NCBI GenBank assembly: GCA_012845835.1
Contig: JABAKD010000025.1
Span: forward strand, 4,109,819 to 4,173,818
Length of the DNA: 64,000 nt
Reading direction: 5' to 3'
Origin: Undaria pinnatifida
Taxonomy: Eukaryota > Sar > Phaeophyceae > Laminariales > Alariaceae
Shown here: positions 45,387-55,611 of the stretch, piece by piece
Position numbering within the stretch: position 1 is the first letter of the stretch
Layout of the letters: each line of letters begins with the position of its first letter
Program-made: the position numbers and the translations under genes
The notes under the pieces: model-generated
What the model saw: the letters and a program-made list of their open reading frames with translations, nothing else
What the model was told of the DNA's origin: nothing
The model's database searches: none

Positions 45387-46014
45387 GTCCAGTCTGAGAA
45401 AATGTAGCGAAGGTCTAGCGAGGCGGTCATTTTGCTGGCGAACAAGGAATGCCAACGAACCTACGATAGCCCCAAGGACACTTGTTTCCGGTAATCTTGC
45501 CAGATGGGAGCCGGGGGGGGGGGGGTATTGCACGGTTCGCCTCGCGCAGGTTCACAGCGCAGCAGCGGAATTATGAGTGCGGGTGAAATACCCAGACACT
45601 TTTAAATTGCATTGAGTGCGCTCAGTCGTTCAGGCGTCCTTCGGCAAGTGTCTTGCGGGAACAACATTGATTGGACAATATGATGCAAGTTGTCGTCTGG
45701 TTGACGGGGAAGATGACGCGATACAACGTGGGGTCTACCGCTGCGAGGAGAGTAGCGGGGGCCAAGCGGTGACGGGAGCAGGCCTGGGCCAACGCGCCCG
45801 GCCTACCGCTGTCACTGGCTTTCGCGGAAGACTTTCCCGTCCTCGCGCGGAAGTGAGACTACAAGTAACGTGCGTGTGGGCGAGGTGGCCCCCCGGTGGT
45901 CACTGAGGGCGTAAGAAGTTTGGGTGGGACTGCCGGCCGACGCAGGAGGCCCCGTCGAATCCAATACTGACATCACGTGATCCGCAATGGAAATAATAAT
46001 AGTGCAGTAAATAC
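45387..46014. other. Spacer
   Basis: A plus-strand frame at 45616-45906 has a mildly protein-like start (IGQYDASCRLVDGEDDAIQR) but no splice or family support. G run at 45512-45524. Confidence 0.35.
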
Positions 46015-46165
46015 AGTCATCCAATGAGATAGATCCAAACTGTGGAACAAGAGGTTGGAACCACACGCTTTTGATGAGGGTTACTTGAAGATCATATCGA
46101 GTGCAGTCACCTGTAACCGCTGCCCCCGCTAACTCTCGGTAGACACTAGGAACGAGCTAAGCACT
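46015..46165 (+). repeat. Family J block, copy 3 (5' part)
   Basis: Matches the start of 23035-23600 up to GCACTTAA, where the MITE begins. Confidence 0.7.
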
Positions 46166-46255
46166 TAACCCCTCCAGAGCCCCCGAACCCCTCCCTATAC
46201 TAAATCCAAGTAATTTTGTCCCCAAAAACGGGTTTCCAGTTGTAAAGGGGCTAAG
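46166..46255 (+). mobile_element. TTAA MITE, copy 5
   Basis: 90 bp, left TTAA intact, right end mutated to CTAA. The empty site is visible at 23215-23225. Confidence 0.85.
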
Positions 46256-46327
46256 ACTGTCCCGCCCACTCTACACCGAGCAGTCGTCTCCAAATTGCGA
46301 TCATTTGCGGGGAAAAGCTGGAGCGCT

Positions 46328-46357
46328 CTGACGGTACCTCAGCCGAGGGCACCGTCA
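46328..46357. repeat. Stem-loop
   Basis: CTGACGGT...ACCGTCAG with an inner CCTC...GAGG pairing around AGCC. Confidence 0.45.
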
Positions 46358-46784
46358 GCGCGCGTGGTATGTCCACGGGCAAGGACCTCTTGCCGGTGCT
46401 GAAGCCCTCATCCAATCCGAGTGTCACGGTAGTAAGGGGGCCGTAACGGAGAGAAAGAATACTGCTCTCGGCTGACGTACCGGTCGGCGCTGCGGCATTT
46501 CCCGGAAATCGTCACAACCTGTAGAAGAATACTACAGTATCATGAGCTGTGATGATGGTCCGCACGATCACGTGAGGTTGGTAACTACGGCTGCGAGTTG
46601 GCCGGCCATGCTAATAGTATACTACATGGTAGCTGTAAGTCGCCGACAAAGCTATTAGTTGGCCAGATATTACAATTACGCTACAGTTCGTTGCGTGCGG
46701 GCGTTTGCCGAGTTCTGCGTCTTTGCATCGGACTGGAGCCTTGGTTGGTGTTGTCATTAGTGATAGTCAAGACTATGCCCGTTA

Positions 46785-47010
46785 GTCGACTTGTTGTCTG
46801 CCACCAAATTTTAGTAGTGACTGTAGGCGTAAAGTCCGGCTAACCAACACCACTTGTTCGAGGAAGTTGTTCGCTGGCTGTGCTGTGCTGAGACTTTGCC
46901 ATTCGTAGTCGGCTTGTTCTCCGCCGCCAAATTAGGAGTGACTGTAGGCGTGGAGTCCATCTAACCAACACCACTTGTTCGATGAAGTTGTTCTCTGGCT
47001 GTGCTGGGCT
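46785..47010. repeat. Tandem duplication, about 115 bp x2, upstream of the ABC gene
   Basis: Two adjacent copies share GTGACTGTAGGCGT, CTAACCAACACCACTTGTTC and GAAGTTGTTC. Confidence 0.75.
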
Positions 47011-47120
47011 GTCAACGACCCTCGGTTTTGGCCCGTTTCGTGGTAGGGATTAGGGTGCTTGGTGAGCCCTGCCGGCGGCTAGTTGTTCGCCCAGAGTCAG
47101 CTTGGAGCGTTGTGGTCCAG
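47011..47120 (+). other. Possible upstream (5' UTR) exon of the ABC gene
   Basis: A strong donor, GTCCAG|GTAGGT, lies at 47120/47121. The first recognised coding exon begins exactly at an AG|ATG junction (47455/47456), which implies a preceding exon. A non-coding exon ending at 47120 would give a 335-bp intron. This is inference only; the exon start is not defined. Confidence 0.25.
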
Positions 47121-47292
47121 GTAGGTCGGGGGGGAATCAGGGTGTCGATCCACATCGGGGGGCGAGATATGCGTGTGCGTTTTGACCCGTGAAACGTCTC
47201 GAACCATCAGTGTTGGACCCATGAACGTTGCGTGTGTCTCGAGGCGGGCGAGATAGCCGCAATGCAGGATACCGCTGCTGCCGGAACCGTGC

Positions 47293-47385
47293 GACTGTAC
47301 CCGACTGTACCGACTGTACCCGACTGTACCCGACTGTACCCGACTGTACCCGACTGTACCGACTGTACCCGACTGTACCCGACAG
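47293..47385. repeat. CGACTGTACC(C) minisatellite
   Basis: About nine units of 10-11 bp just before the C/T-rich tract and 3' splice site of exon 1. Confidence 0.9.
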
Positions 47386-47455
47386 GACTCCCTCCCCCCC
47401 CTCGCCTCTTCCCTCCCCCCCCTCGCTAATTCTGGTGATGCTGTTTGCCTCGCAG

Positions 47456-47668
47456 ATGCCTCGCATAGGGCGGAACGCCAACCTCTCCCTGTACGAGGCC
47501 CTACGGTCCTACTCCGATGTGTCGGCGACGTCTTTCCTTGTGGGGGTGGCTTGCGTCGTCGCCGTCGCCGACGTCGGCTGCGCGATCACGCTCTATGGCG
47601 TGGTCCACGACTGGGAGCCTGGGTCGTGGTGGCCCTCTGTCATACTTGAGCACATGTGGGGGGGGCAG
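47456..47668 (+). CDS. ABC transporter exon 1 (residues 1-71)
   Basis: Acceptor TTTGCCTCGCAG, then ATG CCT CGC; donor GGGCAG|GTACGC. The Met is the first codon after the splice site, so translation may start here or in an upstream exon. It contains a hydrophobic segment (FLVGVACVVAVADVGCAITL) and a Trp-rich end (DWEPGSWWP). Two degenerate copies of its 3' end follow in intron 1. Confidence 0.65.
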
Positions 47669-50600
47669 GTACGCTGCCAGCTGTCGCTATTTTGTTAGGG
47701 TCATTAATGGCATCCGTTCTGCTTACGAATGTGTTCTGTTTTATTCAGGTTTGTATCCTTTCTGCTTTCCATTGTTGTGGCTGCTGTGGTTGATGTTGTT
47801 GTTGTTGTTGTATTTTACGTCTTTTTTTTTTCATCCATTCAATATCATCCCGTGGTAGCCCTCGGTGATATCTGAGCACACGTGGGAAGGTCAGGCCTCG
47901 CACATCCATTTCGCTTGTGTTTTTCCGGTTTTTCAACCATTTTCTCTTATTTTTGCGCCACTTTTGTTGGGGCTGTTTGTCTCCAACCAAGGCAATTATG
48001 CGCTTTTTCATTCCGTTTTTCGGGTGTATTGACCTTGGTCCATTACTGGGAGCCCGGCCTGTGGCGATCCTCGGCCATGCTAGGTCACACATGGGGAGGC
48101 CCGGCCTGCTGTCGATTGTCGACTCTGTTCAATCGTTGAATGCTTGTTGCCGACCCCCCCCCCCCCCCCCCCGGGCCCCCTGCTATGTACTCGTTTGTCA
48201 TGTCGTATGCATACGGGCGCACACTCTGGAACAGCCCCATTTATTTTTATGCCAGTACAAGTTCCCCCTTCGGAACAGAGATTGGCTTGAAATCTTCGGT
48301 AGATGTTTTTTGTTCAACAGGGGGGGACAAAACTCTTGTAAAAGCTAAAGGAAAAAACAGGTAGGCACCGCTCTTGCAACCGGGCAAGTAATAACGACCA
48401 GCCCAGATGAGTTTATACCATAGTCTGTCAACACCACACGCCGGCGCCTTCCCTTAGAAGCTCCTGTCTTCCGTCCCTTTTCGCCAAACGGAGAGCTATT
48501 CAAGAGACACCGCTGGCGTTGTTCTCGTGGCCCAACGATCCCCCCTGCCGGTTCAAATCCTATTTCGCCTTCGCCAGAGATTATCGATAGACGTCATTGA
48601 CCCTCCCCCCCCCCCTCCCCCCCCCCCCCTCCCTTCCGCCTCCCCCTTTAAAACGCCTTCCGTCCATTCTTTTTCGCCTCACTTCGAGTCTTGGCAGAGA
48701 TGGCGCTGATATTATCCTTTGTCGAGACCCACACGTCTCCCTCCCTCCCGTTGAAACCTCTTCAATCCGTCCTCCTGCGCCAGAGCTTCTTGAGAGAACC
48801 ACCTCCTACCCTCTCTTCCTCCCTCCCTCCCCCTTGAAACCCCTCATGCCTTTCCTTTTTCCACCGGAGTTTCTCGAGGACAGCGCCGACGTTATCCTTC
48901 TCGTAATGGAGCGACTGTCGGTGCTGCCCTTGATTATGCTCGTGGCCGCAACAAAGGGTTACCCCCCCCTTCCTCCCCCCCCCCCCCCCTAAAACGCCTC
49001 ACTTCCGTCGTTTTTCGACACACACGAAAGAGATCTTCTCGAGACCCATCGCTAACACCACCCCCCCTCCCCTCCCCCTTCCCCGTTCCCCCATTAAAAT
49101 GCCTGATTTCCGTCTGTTTTACGTCAGAGCTTCTCGAAAGACAGCGCCGACATTATCCTTATGGTGATGGCGCGTCTATCGGTGCTGCCGTTGATTGCGC
49201 TTATGGCCGCGACCAACGGGAAGCCACCAGACTCGGCCCCTGTCGCCACGAATGCCGCAGGCAGTGGAAACCCCGTCGCAGGAAGCCGAGCGAGTGAGAA
49301 CAACGGGAAAACCACCAAGAATGATCAGAAGAAGAGATCGCTGTGGAGAAGGGCGTGCTGTTTCTTCTGTCGCCAGTGAGAATCTGAACGCCCCCCCCCC
49401 CCACATTGGACATATCAAGATTATATTACTGCTGTAGATGAACTAAAATCCAACATTTGCCGTTGTGGGGTGTCCCCCCACCCCGTTCACATTCACTCGA
49501 ACGTGCCGTCCGATACCCAGGAAAGTACGCACAAGGTGCGGAATTCCGCGTCACAAGTGATTCTTAGTAGGACGCGGCTCGCCCTTCATGCGACTCGCCG
49601 AACACCCCCTGGCGCTACGCGCTTGGTGCACACGATATGTGCCTAGGTGGTGAAAACTCGACGCGCTCCGTCCCGGTATTGTAGGGGTACGAGGGGTGCA
49701 TGCAAGAACTATAGGTCTGAGAGAGTGGGCTGACTATAAGTCGCCGGCTATGATAGTTGCGGCGGTGCCAAGTATCTAACTCGTTTTCGTATTTTGGTTT
49801 TCGTTGCTTGTAGGAAGGCTTGTCTTGTCACGGGACGCGTACTTCCCGGCGTCCTCAAGTAATACTACCACGCTGCGAACACACAGACAGGTCTTCTGCA
49901 ACCCATGAAGCATCAACCCATCGCTATTGGCTGTGCCGATGGTGTTACGTCTATGTTTAGTGTCCAGTGAATGAATGGCATCTCTGGCTCGGGTGTTTGA
50001 GCGATGCGTGCCCTGATCTGCGTGTCGCCCTGAGCTGCGTGTCGCCCTGAGCTGCGTGTCGCCCTGAGCTGCGTGTCGCCCTGAGCTGCGTGTCGCCCTG
50101 AGCTGCGTGTCGCCCTGAGCTGCGTGTCGCCTTGAGCTGCGTGTCTGTTCAGCGAAGACCATAAGACTCAGAAAGGGCACCTTGTAGAACACAGATTGTT
50201 TTTGGTGTGCTAGTTGGTAACTCATCAAATACCGTGGAGGGCATGGCATGGCATGGCATGACATGGTACTTTCTAGCTCAACTAGGAACCGTTCTTGAAT
50301 CAACGACGATGAACAATCCATTCTCTTATGCTCCTGTCGTAGAAGAGATTCAAGTCTGTTTGCTATGCTATTTTTTTTGTGTTCTTTGACAGGTCGTGTG
50401 CTACTGCATGACGCACGAGTAGTTGCCGTTGCGATACAATGTAACACCAGCGAAAGACCCACAAACGGGGACGGCATGTCCATATTTCTGGCGCATCCCT
50501 AATCCCTATGAAGACTGATAGACAGACAACATTTAAATGTATCAGTTTGGTGATCAAACCCAGAGCTGAAGTTGGCCGTTTTCTCTTACTTTTTTTAGTG

Positions 50601-53600
50601 TAAAATGATGCCAAAGAGCGCATTTTCTGCCTCCAGCAGGATCCTCCTGAAGCGCCTCCGGCGGGTCCTATGGGTGCGCCTCCAGCGGGCCCTCCTTGGG
50701 GGGGGTTGGCTCGCTTCGCTCGCCTGACTTTAGTCGACTGGCTTTGCCATCCAACTAACATCTAGGCGGGAACCCCAGCCGACTCACAGCCGTAAATGGA
50801 AAAGTACCCCCCCCCCCCCCCCGTCCCCCCCCCCCGAAGCAATGCCTCCCTGGTCGACGAAAACCCGACGTGCTCCGCCGCGGCATTTGCAGGGATGCCA
50901 GGGTTGAGACTACGGCCAGGTATGAAATGAGTACACCCCCCCAAAACCACCACCCGCCCCACCCCCTCCCCCGTATCAGAAAAAGCGACCCAAGGAGTTC
51001 CAAAGATCGAGGACAGCCGATTCTGGACCTAAACTACCTGGAAGGAGGAAATGGCGAGTCGATGCACGTACCTCTCCTATCGTGTGCTGGGCACTGCAAC
51101 GATGAGAATGATGATGACGCGATGAGGTGCATGGAGGGGGTTTCCGAAGAGAAGTCCGGCCCGGTGGGGGAGGGGACGGGGGGGAGGAAGGAGGAGGAGG
51201 CGAAGCAGAAGGAAGCGGAGAAAGCGATGGAAGCGGCTAAAACTCTCGCAAAGAGAAAAAAGAGCGCGTTTCTAGTGCTTCTTTTTGCCGTTAGCACCGC
51301 CATGCAGGTTAGTCGAAACCAGCGGAGAATTCTTACGACCAGGGAGGGAAGGAAGAGAGCGGCGTCTTAGCGATCGCCGTACATCGTGGAAATATGAGTT
51401 GAGAGGGAAACGGGCGATGCGCGACCAACGCGCGTCTTGAAGTCGTGCTTTCGTGTCATTTGTTTTTATGAAACGTTTTTTTGTGCGTATGAACTTGTAT
51501 CCATCGGTCGGTCGCTAGCTGAGCTCTTCGCTAGCTTGTCGCGGGCTGTTCGTTCACTGTCCACTTTTCGCTCTCCACTTTTTCGCGGGAGACAAGCTTG
51601 CTTTTTTTTTGTTTTGAAACGTCATCATGAGCCACACCAACCCCGGTGTGGCCCCTTTTCTCGTGGAGACAACCACCATGTTGCTACAACTCCATTTGTC
51701 GATTCCCCCGTTCCTGCTTTGTCTCGAAAGGGACGCAGGATCAATGGTCAAAAGACTTGATTCAAGCAACAAATGAGTACACCTCCTTCTCCCCCCCCCC
51801 CCCCCCCCCCCCGGTTCACGACACACCGTACATAAGGTCTACACGGGCGTGAAGTGCGTTCGGTTCCGCTTCGACAGGGAGCTCTCCGAGGGAATTCTGA
51901 TGGGCTTGGGCGTTGTGTGGCTTAACGGAATTGTGTGGGCGCTGACGCAGCTCGTCGCCGAGGTCACGAGGGAAGAGGGCTGCCTCGAACCCGCCATCCA
52001 CCCACACAGGTGGGCACGGTTTTTTGTCGTTTTTTGCCAGGAATTTTCACGGGTTGGGTCGCTTCTCGCGGCTCGGGTCGGGCCGGGTGTGACCTGACCC
52101 AGCCCGTGAGACTAAAAAACCTCCCGACCCGACCCGACCCGACCCAGCGAGTGAGATTTGCGATCATCTTCTGACCCGGACCAACTCGATCCGCGGTTTA
52201 CCCGCGGGTCGGGTTATGACGCCGTGAAAAATCGTGTTTTGTTTCCTCTTTGTACGATCGTATGCGGTCTGCTCGGTTTACGTTAATCGGGTTGGTCCAA
52301 AGGGTGGCGATTTTTTTGCCTAGTTGTTGTGTTTTTTTTTGTCGATGTTTTAGCCACTACGGAATAGGGTTGCCTCGAACCTGCTCTTCGCCCTCACAGG
52401 TAGAGGTGGACTTGCAATACACGCACCGCTGACTGGTTGAGTGTTTGGCTGTTGTCGTGGACTGATGCGTGTCGTTTGCGTTGTGCTGTGCGAGTGATGG
52501 GTTGGCGTCGCTGATTGTGGCTTTCGTTCAAAACGGGGGGGAAATGTGGTCAAGAGAGGGGTTAGTGGATACATTTGGTAGTTTTTGGGGGGGGGTATAC
52601 CCCCCCCCACATTGTAGTCAAAAGCGGGGATTGTTTTGCCCTAACTTTCGCCGCGGTCCTGTTGGCCCGAATACCGCGACCGAAAAAAAACCGGTGTGCG
52701 TGCTTGGCATGGGCTGTAGGTGTCTTGCCAGCGCGTCAGAATTTTATTTCAGGCAGTTTGGGGCAAGCGCGGGCACGTTCCGCGGGCGTGTGGTCCCTGT
52801 ACGCCCAAATGGCCGAAAACCCCGGGGGGTATATCCCCCTCCCTTTTGACCATTTCCCGTCTTTTTAGTTTATTATGGGATATTAAAACGCCATATTGAA
52901 AAGTGTACCAGGTATGATTTTCAGCATGGTATACTACACTGCTGTTATATAAAGCGTGTGGGCTCTAGAATGCCCAGTATAGATTTACATAAACATGAAG
53001 TATGTGTCTTTTAGTGTATGCATAAATCGTACTGGTTGCGTCACCAAACTAATATGCCATGAAAAATATGCATGTTGGCATACCAAGCGCCACACAAAAC
53101 GAACAGTCGAATAATCATGATTATCAAGCAAAAAACACCAGAAGTAATCAGAAATAAAATCAAGACCGTTTTTTGGTTGATCACCAACCCTACATTAGAC
53201 TAACACACTATTAATGCCTGATATAATTGGGATTTCCACTATTGTTTTTGCTCATTTTTTTTAGTGATCACTTTTCCTTGCCAGACTCTCCAGCTCAGTC
53301 TGCCAGAGGTTGTTTTTACCCTCGGCGACCTTCTGGACAAGCCGTGGCCACGGGTCTCTTCCCTTCTCCCCCCCGTTACATGCCTTCGTTTCTTATCGCG
53401 CGTAGGGTTCAGCGTTCACCCTTTTCAGTTGTGTACTGCATGCTCGTCGATTTTCGTCGAATTTTGATTTTCTGTCAGCGCACGCTCTTGCGCTTTCCCC
53501 TCGTCATTTTTTTCCATTGTATATTTAGGCGATGGGATGGGTCATCGGGTTGTCTAACACAGGAAGTCGAGAAGGACAAAAGCAACCGTAACTTGGTGTT

Positions 53601-55512
53601 GATTATCAGTTGTAAATTATAAAGGTCGAGGAGGACAAAAGCAACCGTAACTTGGTGTTGATTATAAATTATAAATCATGAAAGTCGAGGAGGACAAAAG
53701 CAACCGTCACTTGGTGTTGATTATAAGTTATAAATTATAAAAGTCGAGGAGGACAAAAGCAACCGTAACTTGGTGTTGATTTTATAAATTATAAATTACA
53801 AAAGTCGAGGAGGACAAAAGCAACCGTAACTTGTTGTTGACTATAGCTCTACTTTTTGTGCTTCCCCTCGATGTGCTGTTTGCGCCGCCTTTTTTTGTGC
53901 CGGCTTCTTCTGGTTGGCCGGCGGCAGGCTGTACCCGTCGAACGTAGCGGGTCACCGGTGCGACGTATGCCAGCAGAGAGTGAAGCCCAAGGACGGCAAG
54001 GCGTGGAGGTGCAAGCCGTGCGACTTCGACCTGTGCCGGTCCTGCTTCGACAAGAAGGTGCATGTTGTGCGGCATCATCGTGTGAATAACACGTTTTCTC
54101 AGTTCAAGACGAGGAGTTCAAGGCTACGGCGTATAGCATAATCGTATTACTCCTATTGAATAGGAGTGGCACGACAGACAATTACACACTAGAGGGGACA
54201 CCACCCCCATCGGACAAACAAGAAAAAGGCTACTTGTACCCCAAACGAAATGCACCCCACACACCCGCGCAGCCACGAAAGAACCAGGCCACCCAACCAC
54301 CCACCCACCCACCCACCCACCCACCCACCCACCCACCCACCGACCAAAAAAGGAAATTATGCTAGCGGGGCCATCTCCAGCGGATACACAAACAACCACC
54401 TACTCCCACAACCCCGCGTAGCCACGAAAAACACAACCAACCAACCCACCCGCCCGCCCACGCACCCATCCGCCAAAAAAGGAAATTATCAGCTAGCAAT
54501 GGTGCCACCAGCGGACGGACAAAAAAAAAGCTATTTAATACGTAACCAAAATAAAATACGCCCGCACACCCGCACAGCCACGAAAGAAAACAACCAACAT
54601 ATCCGCCCATGCACCCACCCACAAAAAGAGGAAATTATTCTAGCGGAGCGACCACCACCAGCGGACAAAGAAACAACAAAGCTGCCGAAAACAAAATGCA
54701 CCCGAGCACAGCCGCACAATAATCACGAAAGAACAAATCAACCCACCTACCAAAAAACGGGAAAATCGTGCTGGAAATTTTGCTAGCAGATCCACCACCA
54801 CCAGCGGACAAGGAAACAACAAAGCTACCAACAAAATGCACCCGAGCACAGCCACTCAGCCACGACCCCTCCCCCCACCCACCCACCTACCATACACTGA
54901 AATGGAAACGTAAACCATTCACGCTATACCTACAATGGGACCCGAAGGGTGCGCCAGCTAGCGTTGGGCTTCGAAAGCAGCTGAGTTAAATCGACACACG
55001 ACGCGTATGAAAATACGTGGAAGTGTGGTGAGCTAAAGCTTTATTTTTCCCCATCCGCCGGAGGATAAAATAAATAAATATATAAATAAAAGTTTACCAT
55101 TCATTTGGAATTCATAGAACAAACAAAAAAGGGAGGGAAGTATCCGGGTATAACACGTGAATAATCCCCGGGGTACGTATAACACGTTAATAATCTCCGG
55201 GGGGAACAGCACGTTTTTCAGTTCACGAGGAGTCCAAGGCTACGGTGCCACACGTCCACATTCACCACGATACCAGGCTATTTATTTTTTTGTTTATTTG
55301 TTGATTTATTTACTCAAGTATTTATTTTGTTATTTAGTTATTTAGTCATTTATGTAGTCTAGTTATTTAATTATTTAGTCATTTACCAGGTAGTTATTTA
55401 TTTATTTATTTATTAGTTATTCAGTTATTTTTTTGTTTATTTACTTATTTATTCCTTCATGTATTTATTTATTTATTTATTCATTTATTCATTCATTTAT
55501 TTATTTATTCAT

Positions 55513-55611
<99 letters not shown>

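Larger units (their letters stand above)
48598..49160 (+). repeat. Tandem array of [C-tract + 3' splice site + exon 2 start], 5 units
   Basis: Each unit has a C-rich tract, a TTAAAACGCCT-like or TTGAAAC-like motif, a T-rich stretch and a copy of the exon 2 start around CAGAGCTTCTCGA. Units lie near 48640-48735, 48740-48800, 48830-48962, 48985-49056 and 49085-49160 (the real exon). Confidence 0.75.
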
